From NCBI GenBank assembly GCA_022788225.1, contig JALEVO010000003.1:1-64000 (forward strand): 64,000 nucleotides of DNA, given 5' to 3'. How positions within the stretch are numbered: position 1 is the first letter of the stretch; the number at the start of each line of letters is the position of its first letter. The DNA is from Oscillospiraceae bacterium (lineage in GTDB: Bacteria > Bacillota > Clostridia > Oscillospirales > Ruminococcaceae). The position numbers and the translations under genes are program-made. A model generated the notes under the pieces. That model was given only the letters and a program-made list of their open reading frames with translations, had not been told where the DNA came from and made no database searches. Positions 49,150-60,208 of this stretch are shown in pieces.

Positions 49150-52100
49150 TCAGATTTCATCGTCATCTTCAGACATGTCAAAGCTGAACATATCATCTGA
49201 CTCCGGATCGTCAAGATCCTCAAGAATATCGTCATCATTCTCATCAATATCGTCAAGTGAGAATCTGGATTCCTCCATTTCAGAATCCTCATAAAGATGA
49301 TCTTCTGTATTCTCGTCTGCAAAAGAAACAGGCTGAGGTATAAGATCGTCGTCATCAAATGACTGTTTAAGGTCGATTTCCTCCTGATTTTCGTCAAGAA
49401 CTCTGACATCAAGACAAAGTGACTGGAGTTCCTTGATAAGAACCTTGAATGATTCCGGAATACCAGGCTTAGGAACGTTCTGTCCCTTAACGATTGCCTC
49501 ATAGGTATTTACACGTCCTACTGTATCGTCAGACTTGACTGTAAGGATTTCCTGAAGTGTATATGCAGCACCGTAAGCCTCCAGTGCCCATACTTCCATC
49601 TCTCCGAATCTCTGACCGCCGAACTGTGCCTTACCGCCAAGAGGCTGCTGTGTTACCAGTGCATAAGGACCGACTGAACGTGCGTGAATCTTATCGTCAA
49701 CGAGATGGTGGAGCTTAAGGTAGTACATATATCCGACTGTAACTCTGTTATCAAACTGTTCGCCTGTTCTGCCGTCGTAGAGAACAGTCTTTCCGTCCTC
49801 GTCCATTCCTGCTGCCCTGAAGCAGGCTCTGATGTCCTCTTCGTGTGCGCCGTCAAAGACAGGAGTCATAATGTGCCAGCCCAGTGCCTTTGCAGCCATG
49901 CCAAGGTGAACTTCAAGCACCTGTCCGATGTTCATACGGGAAGGTACGCCCAGAGGGTTAAGCACGATGTCAAGCGGAGTTCCGTCCGGCAGGAACGGCA
50001 TATCCTCCTGCGGCAGGATTCTTGAAACGACACCCTTGTTTCCGTGACGTCCCGCCATCTTGTCGCCGACTGATATCTTTCTCTTCTGTGCGATATAGCA
50101 GCGTACCAGCATATTAACGCCCGGACTTAATTCGTCGCAGTTCTGTCTTGTGAATATCTTTACGTCAACAATAACGCCTGCTTCACCGTGCGGTACTTTA
50201 AGAGAATTATCTCTGACTTCTCTTGCCTTTTCGCCGAAGATTGCACGAAGCAGTCTTTCTTCGGCTGTAAGTTCAGTTTCACCCTTAGGAGTAACCTTAC
50301 CAACAAGGATATCTCCGGAATGAACTTCAGCACCGATTCTGATGATACCGTTTTCGTCAAGGTCCTTAAGAGCGTCCTCGCCCACGTTCGGAATATCTCT
50401 TGTGATTTCCTCCGGACCAAGCTTTGTATCACGGCACTCGATTTCGTATTCTTCTATATGAATTGATGTGAACACATCGTTTTTAACAAGATTTTCGTTA
50501 AGGAGTACGGCGTCCTCGTAGTTGTAGCCCTCCCATGTCATAAAGCCGATGAGAGCATTTTTACCAAGAGAAATTTCACCGTCAGCAGTTGCAGGACCGT
50601 CTGCAAGCACCTGTCCCTTTTCAACCTTTTCACCAACGCTTACGATAGGACGCTGGTTTACACAGGTACCCTGGTTTGAGCGTTTGAACTTTGTCAGTCT
50701 GTACTTATGCTCAATACCGATACTGTCCTCAACTGTAACTTCATCAGCGCTTACAGCAGTAACTGTACCGTTATATTCTGAAAGTACGCATACGCCCGAG
50801 TCAACGGCTGCCTTGTATTCCATACCTGTTGCAACATAAGGTCTTTCAGTTTTAAGAAGCGGCACTGCCTGACGCTGCATGTTGGCACCCATAAGGGCTC
50901 TGTTTGCGTCATCGTTTTCAAGGAACGGTATCATAGCTGTCGCAACAGAAACAACCATCTTAGGAGAAACGTCCATGTAGTCAACGACTTCTCTGTCGCA
51001 CTCAAGAATCTTTTCACGGTAACGTGCGTTTACCTTAGGTCTTGCAAGCTTGTTGTCCTCTGTAAGCGGTTCGTTAGCCTGAGCAACAATGTAGTTGTCC
51101 TCAACGTCGGCTGTCATGTAGACAACTTCATTTGTAACAACGCCTGTTTCCTTGTCAACCTTTCTGTAAGGTGCCTCGATAAAGCCGTATTCATTGATTC
51201 TTGCAAATGTAGCAAGGTATGAGATAAGACCGATGTTAGGACCTTCAGGTGTTTCGATAGGACACATTCTTCCGTAGTGGCTGTAGTGAACGTCACGAAC
51301 CTCGAATCCGGCTCTGTCTCTTGAAAGACCGCCAGGACCCAGCGCTGAAAGACGTCTTTTATGTGTAAGTTCAGCAAGAGGATTGTTCTGGTCCATGAAC
51401 TGTGACAGAGGAGATGAACCGAAGAATTCCTTGATAGCCGCTGTAATAGGACGGATATTAACAAGGGACTGCGGAGTGATGGTTTCCATATCCTGTGTCT
51501 GGAGGTTCATTCTCTCCTTGACAACTCTTTCCATTCTTGCAAAGCCGACTCTGAACTGATTCTGGAGCAGTTCGCCTACTGAACGGATTCTTCTGTTGCC
51601 CAGATGGTCGATATCATCAACTGTACCTACACCCTCACAGAGGTTAAGGTAGTAGCTGATAGTTGCATATATATCGTCAAGAATGATGTGCTTAGGAACA
51701 AGCTCATCTACTCTCTTCTTTACGTTTTCTTCGATTTCTTCAGCGTCTGCTGATGTCTCAAGGATATCCTTGAGAACCTTGAAGGAAACCTTTTCGCTGA
51801 TACCGCAGCTTGCAGGGTCAAAATCAACATAGCCGCTGATGTCAACCATGCCGTTACCGATTACCTTGACTTCCTTTTCAACCATTCTGGTTGCGTTTTC
51901 GCCGGTTTCAGTAACGTAGTATTCCTTTACTTCAACAGTGAGGAAAGCCTCGTAAACGCCTGCCTGTTCAATTTCCATGGCCTTTTCAAAGGAAAGCTTT
52001 TCGCCCTCGTCAGCCATTATCTCGCCTGTCAGAGGATTTACAACAGGTCTTGAAAGGATATGTCCGGAAAGTCTTGAACCAATGCCAAGCTTCTTGTTGA

Positions 52101-52929
52101 ACTTGTATCTTCCGAATCTTGCAAGGTCATATCTCTTTGCGTCAAAGAAGAGATTGTTGAGGTGTGTAACTGCACTTTCAACTGTCGGCGGTTCGCCCGG
52201 ACGGAGCTTTTTGTAAACGTCGATAAGAGCATCAGAATTATTCTTTGTACCGTCCTTCTGGAGGATAGTCTGGGAAAGTCTTTCGTCCTGACCGAAAAGC
52301 TCGAAGATTTCCTCGTCAGAGCCGACACCCAGTGCTCTTATGAAAGTTGTAAGCGGAATTTTTCTGTTTTTATCAATTCTTACATAGGCAACGTCGCTTG
52401 AATCCATTTCATATTCAAGCCATGCGCCTCTGTTAGGGATAATTGTAGCCTTAAAGAGGTCCTTACCTGTCTTGTCCTTTTCAAAGGAATAATAAACGCC
52501 CGGTGAACGAACAAGCTGTGATACTATAACACGTTCTGCACCGTTGATAATAAATGTGCCGCTGTCTGTCATGAGAGGGAAATCACCCATAAAGATTTCG
52601 CTTTCCTTGACATCGCCTGTCTCCTTGTTCCAGAGGGTTGCTGTAACTCTCAGGGGAGCGGCATAAGTAACGTCACGTTCCTTACATTCTGCAATGGTAT
52701 ATTTCGGGGTATCGTCGATTTTGTAATCAACAAAATTGAGGACAAGATTTCCGTTATAGTCGGTAATTGCGGACATATCACGCAAAACGTCCTTTAATCC
52801 CTCTTCCTTGAACCACTGATATGAATTTTTCTGCACCTCGATAAGATTCGGGATTTCAAGAGCCTCATTGATTTTTCCGAAGCTCATTCTCACGTTCTTA
52901 CCAAGCTGTACCGGTTTGACATTCACCAT
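49150..52929 (-). CDS. rpoB: RNA polymerase beta subunit, acidic C-terminal tail
   Basis: [65 protein letters not shown]. Confidence 0.99.
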   Translation of the reverse strand: MVNVKPVQLGKNVRMSFGKINEALEIPNLIEVQKNSYQWFKEEGLKDVLRDMSAITDYNGNLVLNFVDYKIDDTPKYTIAECKERDVTYAAPLRVTATLWNKETGDVKESEIFMGDFPLMTDSGTFIINGAERVIVSQLVRSPGVYYSFEKDKTGKDLFKATIIPNRGAWLEYEMDSSDVAYVRIDKNRKIPLTTFIRALGVGSDEEIFELFGQDERLSQTILQKDGTKNNSDALIDVYKKLRPGEPPTVESAVTHLNNLFFDAKRYDLARFGRYKFNKKLGIGSRLSGHILSRPVVNPLTGEIMADEGEKLSFEKAMEIEQAGVYEAFLTVEVKEYYVTETGENATRMVEKEVKVIGNGMVDISGYVDFDPASCGISEKVSFKVLKDILETSADAEEIEENVKKRVDELVPKHIILDDIYATISYYLNLCEGVGTVDDIDHLGNRRIRSVGELLQNQFRVGFARMERVVKERMNLQTQDMETITPQSLVNIRPITAAIKEFFGSSPLSQFMDQNNPLAELTHKRRLSALGPGGLSRDRAGFEVRDVHYSHYGRMCPIETPEGPNIGLISYLATFARINEYGFIEAPYRKVDKETGVVTNEVVYMTADVEDNYIVAQANEPLTEDNKLARPKVNARYREKILECDREVVDYMDVSPKMVVSVATAMIPFLENDDANRALMGANMQRQAVPLLKTERPYVATGMEYKAAVDSGVCVLSEYNGTVTAVSADEVTVEDSIGIEHKYRLTKFKRSNQGTCVNQRPIVSVGEKVEKGQVLADGPATADGEISLGKNALIGFMTWEGYNYEDAVLLNENLVKNDVFTSIHIEEYEIECRDTKLGPEEITRDIPNVGEDALKDLDENGIIRIGAEVHSGDILVGKVTPKGETELTAEERLLRAIFGEKAREVRDNSLKVPHGEAGVIVDVKIFTRQNCDELSPGVNMLVRCYIAQKRKISVGDKMAGRHGNKGVVSRILPQEDMPFLPDGTPLDIVLNPLGVPSRMNIGQVLEVHLGMAAKALGWHIMTPVFDGAHEEDIRACFRAAGMDEDGKTVLYDGRTGEQFDNRVTVGYMYYLKLHHLVDDKIHARSVGPYALVTQQPLGGKAQFGGQRFGEMEVWALEAYGAAYTLQEILTVKSDDTVGRVNTYEAIVKGQNVPKPGIPESFKVLIKELQSLCLDVRVLDENQEEIDLKQSFDDDDLIPQPVSFADENTEDHLYEDSEMEESRFSLDDIDENDDDILEDLDDPESDDMFSFDMSEDDDEI

Positions 52930-53161
52930 AGGCGGAACCTCCTTGATTTATTCACCGGCTGAAATTTCTTTCGCCGGAAGCTGACTTTTTTTACAAAGGA
53001 CTTGACAGAACTATGAATTATATGTTATACTATTCTGCCAATAAATTTATTTAGTCACATTGATACATTTTATAATTATACAGTATTTTTCCGGGTTTGT
53101 CAAGTGTTAAACGTGCTAAACGTATGAAATATTTTTTGTTTACTTTTTTCCCCAAAAATTA

Positions 53162-53190
53162 TTGACATTTATTTCCTTTTTTATTATACT
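53162..53190 (+). promoter_or_regulatory. Strong sigma-A-like promoter
   Basis: TTGACA - 17 nt - TATACT, then AAAGGAGG and ATG at 53214. Confidence 0.85.
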
Positions 53191-53213
53191 ATATAGTAAA
53201 GGAGGTAATTAAT

Positions 53214-53798
53214 ATGAAGATAAAACAATTGATTAGCTTGTGCACTGCTTTAGTATTGTCTTACAGTGCAGCTGCATTTAATGTAAGTGCAGAAGTAGAA
53301 ACAAGAATAATTCATCCAATTTCATACAATCATCGTCTTATAGCTTGCATGAGTAACTTAATGATTTATTACTCGCCTACATACGCAAATTCATATGGAG
53401 CAACAACAATGAGTGCTGCAAATGCTTGGGCTAATCACTCTAACCTTGCATTCACTATGAATTGGAATAGAATTTCTAATATGTCAGATGCCACAGTACA
53501 ATGCAGCTATTTTAGGGATTCAAATGATGATACACTTGCAGAGACTACATTTTTCTATAGTTCCAATTCAATTAGTCCGACATCATCAAACTGGAATATG
53601 TGTAAAATCAAGCTTAATCTCAATTATAACATTCCAACGGACACAATAACACATGAGTTCGGTCATGTGTTTGGATTAGACGAAAATAATGACGATCCAA
53701 CTTCCATTATGTGTCAAACAAGATATGGCAGAACCGCAACTCGTCCATCAAATACAGATATCGCAATGTTAAATGGATTATATCCTAACGCATTCTGA
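53214..53798 (+). CDS. Secreted matrixin-like metzincin metalloprotease
   Basis: Signal peptide; HEFGHVFGLDE zinc motif; downstream SIM Met-turn. Confidence 0.8.
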   Translation: MKIKQLISLCTALVLSYSAAAFNVSAEVETRIIHPISYNHRLIACMSNLMIYYSPTYANSYGATTMSAANAWANHSNLAFTMNWNRISNMSDATVQCSYFRDSNDDTLAETTFFYSSNSISPTSSNWNMCKIKLNLNYNIPTDTITHEFGHVFGLDENNDDPTSIMCQTRYGRTATRPSNTDIAMLNGLYPNAF

Positions 53799-53819
53799 TA
53801 TACAAAAGGGGGAATTACT

Positions 53820-54596
53820 ATGAAAATCAACAGAATTTTTACCGCTGGTCTGCTTATCTGCTCGCTTCTCCTTTCAGCCGGCTGTAGCAGCGACAGCACA
53901 GCCGATGTCAACGATTCTCAGACAGTGCAGAAAGCGGAACACAATGTTGTAAGCTCTGCTAAGTCATATGCCGATTATGTTAAATTGGCAGATACGCTTG
54001 AAGAACTTATAAGCGAATCTGATTTCATTGCCGAAGTAAAGGTAACGGATACCTCCTCATATATATGGCCGGATACGGATATGATATATACTCTGCTGAC
54101 TCCGGAGGTTATAAATGTTTACAAAGGCACATATAACAACGAATTGCTGAACGTAGGCGGAGGATATATGAACTACAAGGAGTATGCCAATTCTCCGGAA
54201 GTGATCAAGGATTTTGGACACGCTCTTGACACTTCTCAATATACTGAGGAAGAGCTTAAAACTGCGGAGTTCTACTATGATAAATGCGGCAATTATATTC
54301 CCGAGGTCGGCGACACACTGATATATTTCGGCATAAGGGACAGAAACGGAGATACCGAAAATTATTTCATTACTTATACATTTCAGGGGTTGTTCCTGTG
54401 CGACGGCGACAACGTTTCAAATCAGGCGCTGGAGATCAACGGCAGCGGAGGATTTACCGAGCCTTTAGCAAAGGATCTTATGCAGAAATTCAGCAGTGCA
54501 CAGACTGCAAGCCTGCAAGACGAGCTGTCTGAAACTCTGACAGTTCTGAATATTCCAAAAAGTGACTTCATAAACGAGCTTGAAAATAATATATAA
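53820..54596 (+). CDS. Putative lipoprotein, unknown function
   Basis: Lipobox LLSAGCSSDS; 21 bp after the metalloprotease gene. Confidence 0.65.
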   Translation: MKINRIFTAGLLICSLLLSAGCSSDSTADVNDSQTVQKAEHNVVSSAKSYADYVKLADTLEELISESDFIAEVKVTDTSSYIWPDTDMIYTLLTPEVINVYKGTYNNELLNVGGGYMNYKEYANSPEVIKDFGHALDTSQYTEEELKTAEFYYDKCGNYIPEVGDTLIYFGIRDRNGDTENYFITYTFQGLFLCDGDNVSNQALEINGSGGFTEPLAKDLMQKFSSAQTASLQDELSETLTVLNIPKSDFINELENNI

Positions 54597-54601
54597 CAGC
54601 C

Positions 54602-54639
54602 AAAAGCTGCTGCACTAAATCAGGTGCAGCAGCTTTTTA
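54602..54639. terminator. Terminator between convergent genes
   Basis: AAAAGCTGCTGCACTAAATCAGGTGCAGCAGCTTTTTAT. Confidence 0.9.
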
Positions 54640-54645
54640 TATAGA

Positions 54646-55701
54646 TTATACAATTACAGTATCATTGTACAGTACATTATCATATGCAATATCATTAGCC
54701 TTTGCATATTGTTCAGCATAGGAGCCCTGCGGAGTATGGATAACCAGATTTTCGCTGCAGTAATCAAAAGAGGACTTTTCAATTTTCACAACGCTTGCAG
54801 GAATGTTTACGTCTGTCAGAGATTCACAGTATTCAAATGCTCCGTCTCCGATTTCAGTACAGCCCTCATTGATATTGACAGATTTCAGCGAACTGCAGTA
54901 TTCAAAAGCGTCTCCGCCGATTGTCAGTACGCTTGCCGGAATATCAATGGTTTCAAGCTTACGACAGTACTGAAAAGCCCGTGCCTCAATAGCAGTAACG
55001 CCGTCGTTTATTATAAACTGCGAAAATTCTTCATATTCATACTGTTCTGCCCTGATAACATTTTCATCAGTATTTGCAGTATATTCAGCATAAGTATTGT
55101 CTGATGATATTTTGGCCCCATAGGCATACTCTTCGGCATAAGAATCCTCAGGAGTATGTATGGTCAGAGCCGGACAGTTTGCAAAAGCGGTATCGCCGAT
55201 TTCCGTAACAGACGAGGGAAGATTAACGTCTTTCAGTGACGGACAGCTCCAGAACGCTGTATCACATATTTTTTTCAGTCCCTCTGCCGCATTGACATAT
55301 TTAAGCCCTGAACAGCTCCAGAATGCGCCTTCGCCGATTTCCTCAACTGACTCCGGAATGTCTACTGCTTCAATATACTCCACACTCCAGAATGCGCTGT
55401 CATCTATTTTTTTAACGCCGTTGGGAATAACAACATGGCTGTCAGAACCGTTATATGCAATCAGTATATCCTTACTTATAACAAAATCATTCTTTTTATC
55501 AGCCTCTGTTTCCAGTATTTCCTCAATTATGTTTTCGGTTTCTTCCTCTGCGGAAGTTTCCTCAGTAGTTTTTTCCTCAGTTTTAAGAATGTTTACCACT
55601 TCTGAAGAGTCATCTTTGCCGTATGGCAAACTGCATGACACCATAACCGAATTCATCAAAACAACCGCCGCAATAAAAGCAATCTTTTTTACTGATTTCA
55701 T
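54646..55701 (-). CDS. BspA-type LRR lipoprotein
   Basis: Lipobox VSCSLP; repeats IGDGAFEYCESLTDVNIPASVVKIEKSSFDYCS. Confidence 0.88.
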   Translation of the reverse strand: MKSVKKIAFIAAVVLMNSVMVSCSLPYGKDDSSEVVNILKTEEKTTEETSAEEETENIIEEILETEADKKNDFVISKDILIAYNGSDSHVVIPNGVKKIDDSAFWSVEYIEAVDIPESVEEIGEGAFWSCSGLKYVNAAEGLKKICDTAFWSCPSLKDVNLPSSVTEIGDTAFANCPALTIHTPEDSYAEEYAYGAKISSDNTYAEYTANTDENVIRAEQYEYEEFSQFIINDGVTAIEARAFQYCRKLETIDIPASVLTIGGDAFEYCSSLKSVNINEGCTEIGDGAFEYCESLTDVNIPASVVKIEKSSFDYCSENLVIHTPQGSYAEQYAKANDIAYDNVLYNDTVIV

Positions 55702-55716
55702 GTTTACTTTCCTTTC

Positions 55717-56205
55717 TTATCTGTTGTCAACCTTTTCCGGATACATATCGTGGTTAAACAGTCTGTTTTCCGCAAGCTGTTCCCATTTTGTACCCGGTCT
55801 GCCGTAATTGCAGTAAGGGTCAATGGAAATTCCGCCTCTCGGGGTGAATTTTCCCCACACCTCGATATATTTCGGGTTCATAAGGGCAATAAGATCTTTC
55901 ATGATTTTGTTTACGCAGTCCTCATGGAAATCGCCGTGGTTGCGGAAACTGAAAAGATAAAGCTTCAGCGACTTGCTCTCAACCATTTTCACGTCCGGAA
56001 TATAGGAAATGTAAATCGTTGCAAAATCCGGCTGACCGGTAATCGGGCAAAGACTGGTAAACTCCGGACAGTTGAACTTGACAAAGTAGTCATTATCCTG
56101 GTGCTTGTTTTCAAAGGTTTCAAGCACCTCCGGAGCGTAGTTGTCGGGATATTTTGTATTCTGGTTACCCAGCAGAGTCAGATTTTCTTTTTCTCTTTTT
56201 TCCAT
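55717..56205 (-). CDS. queF: preQ0 reductase QueF
   Basis: [23 protein letters not shown] and [22 protein letters not shown]. Confidence 0.97.
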   Translation of the reverse strand: MEKREKENLTLLGNQNTKYPDNYAPEVLETFENKHQDNDYFVKFNCPEFTSLCPITGQPDFATIYISYIPDVKMVESKSLKLYLFSFRNHGDFHEDCVNKIMKDLIALMNPKYIEVWGKFTPRGGISIDPYCNYGRPGTKWEQLAENRLFNHDMYPEKVDNR

Positions 56206-56209
56206 TTTT

Positions 56210-56890
56210 TCACCTCAAAGCCGGGTCTTCTACCCCGTTTAATTCAAATGCCTTTGCCCTGTCAATACACGTTCCGCATACACCGCAGGGCTTTTCGCCG
56301 CCCTCATAGCAGCTCCATGTCAGCTCGTAGGGCACGCCCAGTTCAAGACCTGTTTTCACGACTTCCGCCTTTGTCATACCAACAAATGGAGCCTCAATTT
56401 TTATCTGCCTGCCGCTTCCCTCGTAAATTGCCGTGTTCATTGCGTCGTTGAATACTGCTGAACAGTCCGGATAAGCGTTTCCGGCTGCATCGTCTGAATG
56501 TGCACCGTAATATATTACTCCGCAGTCCTTTGAAAGAGCAATGCTTGCCGCAGAGGACAAAAACAGTCCGTTGCGGAAAGGAACGTAGGTGGAAACCGGC
56601 GAACCGTCTGTCTTTTTCAGCTGTTCGGAATAGGATTCGTGAGGTATTTCCCCGCTGGAATTTTTAAGCAGTGAGCAATCGGAAAACTGAAAAATCAGCG
56701 AAAGGTCAAGGTTGATTTTTTCAACTCCATAGTACTCCGCAGCTGCCTTTGCCGCCTCGATTTCTTTGCTGTGCTTCTGACCGTAGGATATGGAAAGGGC
56801 AACAACATTTTCTTTTCCGTACTTTTTAACGGCAAGTCCCAGACAGGTTGTGCTGTCCACACCGCCGCTGAATAAAACAAGTGCTTTCAT
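56210..56890 (-). CDS. queC: 7-cyano-7-deazaguanine synthase QueC
   Basis: [37 protein letters not shown]. Confidence 0.97.
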   Translation of the reverse strand: MKALVLFSGGVDSTTCLGLAVKKYGKENVVALSISYGQKHSKEIEAAKAAAEYYGVEKINLDLSLIFQFSDCSLLKNSSGEIPHESYSEQLKKTDGSPVSTYVPFRNGLFLSSAASIALSKDCGVIYYGAHSDDAAGNAYPDCSAVFNDAMNTAIYEGSGRQIKIEAPFVGMTKAEVVKTGLELGVPYELTWSCYEGGEKPCGVCGTCIDRAKAFELNGVEDPALR

Positions 56891-57083
56891 AGTAAAACTC
56901 CTTTTGAAAATTTGTCAGAGGGTCACTTTATTCGTTTCTTTAGCTTTTCTCGCCTGTCGGCGGTCATTCAATGCGCTTTGCTGTTGAATGACGAAGCCGC
57001 CGTGGATAATCACGATTTTGGTTATCTGACTTGTGTCGTTAGTCTGACTGGTTTTTCGTTCTTTGAGCGGCGGCTTTAGATAG

Positions 57084-57166
57084 TTTCGCCCTCTGCGGAG
57101 GGCGACAAGGGGACCGCCGTCCCCTTTGAACACCTGCAGCCTTTGAAAAGGCTGGCGAAACTTTTA
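57084..57166. repeat. REP-like palindromic element between queC and folE
   Basis: TTTCGCCCTCTGCGGAGGGCGACAAGGGG...GCAGCCTTTGAAAAGGCTGGCGAAACTTTTA; also at 16554-16634; TTTCGCC/GGCGAAA ends. Confidence 0.85.
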
Positions 57167-57186
57167 AATTACGCCGACTTAAACTT

Positions 57187-57768
57187 TTATCTCACCTGTA
57201 TAAGAAATTTTCTCTGCAATTCAACGTCATTTTCAAATTTACCTCTGAAAACCGTATACGAAGTGGAGGACGAACCGTTTCTGATTCCCCTTGCCGTCAT
57301 ACACGAATGCTTTCCCTCTATATACACGGCAACGTCCTGCGAGCCGCTTGCCATGGTCATTATCTCCGCAATGTCGTTTCCAAGGCGCTCCTGCAATTGC
57401 AGTCTTTTCGCCGCCATATCAGCAATCCTTGCTACTTTTGATAGTCCTATCACCTTTCCGTTGGGGATATAGGCGACTGATACCTTCATATCATACATAA
57501 GTGCAAGATGATGTTCGCAGTAGGAGAACACTTCAATGTCCTTTACTACAACCATTTCGCTGCTGCCGGTGGGTGAATCCTCGTCAAAGGTCTTGCTGAA
57601 CATCTCCGCAATCTGGGCGTTGGAATAGTTCATGCCCTCGAAAACTTCTTCATACATTCTCGCAACCCTGTCGGGAGTTTCTTTAAGTCCCTCACGCTCC
57701 GGATCGTCGCCTAAAGCCTCAAGTATTCCCTTAATGTGAAACTTTATCGCTTCTTTATCTATTGCCAT
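57187..57768 (-). CDS. folE: GTP cyclohydrolase I
   Basis: [48 protein letters not shown]; within the queosine cluster. Confidence 0.97.
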   Translation of the reverse strand: MAIDKEAIKFHIKGILEALGDDPEREGLKETPDRVARMYEEVFEGMNYSNAQIAEMFSKTFDEDSPTGSSEMVVVKDIEVFSYCEHHLALMYDMKVSVAYIPNGKVIGLSKVARIADMAAKRLQLQERLGNDIAEIMTMASGSQDVAVYIEGKHSCMTARGIRNGSSSTSYTVFRGKFENDVELQRKFLIQVR

Positions 57769-57772
57769 TTTG

Positions 57773-58462
57773 CTAAACTCCTCTCTTATCCGGTTCCCAT
57801 ATAAATTTATGCAGCTGTAACTGAAAATTCACACCGTTCATTTTGTTTTCAATCATAAAATTCACGATTTCCTCCGGTTCTATTTTTCCGAATACCGGAC
57901 TTAAATATACTGCACACTTTTCAGAAAGTCCATACTTTTTTATTACCTGCAATACCTTTTCCAGATCTTCATGACTTCCACAGACAAATTTTATTGTATC
58001 ATTTTCAGTGAGAAATCCGTAATTCTTCATGTCCATATACTGCTCCATACCGCTTGACGGAAGCTTGTAGTCAAGGGTAAAGGACGGCATGATTTGTAAA
58101 TTCCTGTATTCTGAAATATCCGCAGAACCGTTGGTTTCGATTTCCACAGCAAGTCCGCTTTTGCAAAGCAGGTCAACAAGCTCATAGATACCCGTCTGTA
58201 TCAGCGGTTCTCCCCCTGTCAGAGTAACGTTTTTTATTCCGGTACTCTGAATATACTGAAGTATCTCCTCACCTGTCATTGTCACAGCCGGACATTCTCC
58301 GGAGTTTGCCCACAGAGTATCGCAGTAGGAACAGTTAAGGTTACACCCCTTAAAGCGTATAAACACCGCCGGCTGACCGGCTTTTCTGCCCTCTCCGTTT
58401 ATGCTGACAAACTTCTCCGCAATCTGATAGTTAACCAAATCAGCCCTCCTCATACATTGCAC
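57773..58462 (-). CDS. queE: 7-carboxy-7-deazaguanine synthase QueE (exact start uncertain)
   Basis: [46 protein letters not shown]. Confidence 0.95.
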   Translation of the reverse strand: MQCMRRADLVNYQIAEKFVSINGEGRKAGQPAVFIRFKGCNLNCSYCDTLWANSGECPAVTMTGEEILQYIQSTGIKNVTLTGGEPLIQTGIYELVDLLCKSGLAVEIETNGSADISEYRNLQIMPSFTLDYKLPSSGMEQYMDMKNYGFLTENDTIKFVCGSHEDLEKVLQVIKKYGLSEKCAVYLSPVFGKIEPEEIVNFMIENKMNGVNFQLQLHKFIWEPDKRGV

Positions 58463-58862
58463 AGTTATTAGGTGTTTCGTAAACCGTTACATTGTGCGGT
58501 CTGTAGCCACGTTCTCTGATAATCATAAAGAAATGTCTTGCAAGGTTTTCAGCCGTAGGGCGGAAAGGCACTTCCACAAGTCTGAAGCCGTCCCTTTTCA
58601 GGCATTCCATTGTGTCTGCCTTAAGGGTATTCTTTTCATAGATAAGCGAATGGTCGTAGTGGTCGGCAATAACGCCCAGAGCTCTTTTCAGGTCTGCAAA
58701 GTCCATTATCATGCCTTTCTGCTGACCGTTTCTCTGCAAAAACGCATTCTTGACAGTCACCTCAACTCTCCACCTGTGACCGTGTATATTACTGCACTTT
58801 CCCTCATATCCATAAAGAAAATGTGCACTGTCAAAAGCAAATTCCGTTTTGATAAAATACAT
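58440..58862 (-). CDS. queD: 6-carboxy-5,6,7,8-tetrahydropterin synthase QueD
   Basis: FDSAHFLYGYEGKCSNIHGHRWRVEVTV; ATG at 58862 with upstream AAGGAAGG. Confidence 0.95.
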   Translation of the reverse strand: MYFIKTEFAFDSAHFLYGYEGKCSNIHGHRWRVEVTVKNAFLQRNGQQKGMIMDFADLKRALGVIADHYDHSLIYEKNTLKADTMECLKRDGFRLVEVPFRPTAENLARHFFMIIRERGYRPHNVTVYETPNNCAMYEEG

Positions 58863-58886
58863 AAATATCCTTCCTTTTGTAAACAC

Positions 58887-58985
58887 AAAAGGGTACAGCT
58901 TTGACATCTGCACCCTTTATTATCTCTTAGGTTATTGATGTCCTGGTTTTGTTTAGGGACAGGATGGCACAAACGAACTGTCCGT
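58887..58985 (-). promoter_or_regulatory. Structured leader of the queosine operon; candidate preQ1 riboswitch (class undetermined)
   Basis: Minus strand GTGCCATCCTGTCCCTAAACAAAACCAGGACATCAATAACCTAAGAG, then hairpin AAAGGGTGCAG-ATGTCAAAG-CTGTACCCTTTT directly upstream of queD. Confidence 0.5.
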
Positions 58986-58988
58986 AAG

Positions 58989-60188
58989 TTACTCTACCGG
59001 TATGGATTTAAGAGAAACTATATTATAGTATTCCGCAGTTTTGTTAAGAGTTATCATAACTCTCTTTGACGGGTCTGACTTTCCGCTGTTCCACGACGGA
59101 GAAGAAGTGTAGCAGTCAGCATATACCGTGTAGGTATCCCCTGCCTCTGCAATATCCGTAACTACCGGAGAATATGTGTAAAGGTCGGTGTCCTCCGGAA
59201 TGATGTACTGCTTGTTTTTCTTGTCATAGGTTATGGCAGTATCTCCGATACCGGAAGAGGTATGACTGAATTTCACGTCCTCCCCGAAAAGCTTTTCAAC
59301 GATATAATTCATCTGGTCCTGCGGAAGAAGATATTCACCCGATTCCTCGTCTTTGAATATGGACTTTTCACCGTTTATCACAACTTCCCATACGCCGATA
59401 TTGACAAGTTCCTCGTCAGTCAGTTCGGAAATATCCGCAAAATCCTTTGTTTCAGTAACTATCAGCGGATAAATGACCGACTGTAATTCCTTTTTCAGCG
59501 AATCTGTTTCCGAAACTGAATTTGCTGTCTTTGAAAACTTGTTATATCCGATACTTGCAGTATTTATGATGCCCACAACAGCAAATGCACCGAATACGGC
59601 AAGAACAAGTATTTTAAGAACCGTCTTTATAATACCCGATACGGAGTAATTAGGCAGGTCGCCCCTTTCCCCGTCATTTTCCGACTCCATAAAGCTTTCA
59701 AAGTCCCCGTCAGACATTCCGTTTCCGGATTCCTCCGGATACTCCTCGTCATAGTCTTCCTCGTATTCCGCATCATATTCATCGTCGTACTCGTCGCTGT
59801 AATTTTCATCTTCCGCATATTTCGCCGCATATCTTTCAGCAACATACTGATTGAATTCATCGTCATCGTCTTCTGCCTGCGGAACAAAAAAATCACTGTT
59901 ACTTTTCAGATGCGTTCCAGACTGATTTTTTACAGCGTTATTGTATTCAAGACGCTCTTTTCGTTCCTCGTTAACCTGTGGCTTTGGTTCAGTTTTCACA
60001 GCCTGAGGTTTTGGGGAATAAGCCTGTCTGCTTTTGTTCTGCGAACTGTTTCCGGGAGAAAATTCCCGCAGCAGTTCGTCAATTATAGCGTCTGTTTCAC
60101 TTTTTTCTCTCATAGGCGTATAGTTCCATTTACTCCTTTTTTCGTGGAGGGCTGCATCAATTTCATCAAGTATATCCACCGAAACCAC
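58989..60188 (-). CDS. Membrane-anchored protein, acidic N-terminal domain, unknown function
   Basis: Asp/Glu/Tyr-rich stretch, single TM IIKTVLKILVLAVFGAFAVVGIINTA, extracytoplasmic C-terminus. Confidence 0.6.
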   Translation of the reverse strand: MVSVDILDEIDAALHEKRSKWNYTPMREKSETDAIIDELLREFSPGNSSQNKSRQAYSPKPQAVKTEPKPQVNEERKERLEYNNAVKNQSGTHLKSNSDFFVPQAEDDDDEFNQYVAERYAAKYAEDENYSDEYDDEYDAEYEEDYDEEYPEESGNGMSDGDFESFMESENDGERGDLPNYSVSGIIKTVLKILVLAVFGAFAVVGIINTASIGYNKFSKTANSVSETDSLKKELQSVIYPLIVTETKDFADISELTDEELVNIGVWEVVINGEKSIFKDEESGEYLLPQDQMNYIVEKLFGEDVKFSHTSSGIGDTAITYDKKNKQYIIPEDTDLYTYSPVVTDIAEAGDTYTVYADCYTSSPSWNSGKSDPSKRVMITLNKTAEYYNIVSLKSIPVE

Positions 60189-60208
60189 CTCCAGTTTTTA
60201 TGTGTACT

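Noticed and set aside
56915-57133. ORF in the folE-queC gap
   Set aside because: Lies in the repeat element; no family resemblance.
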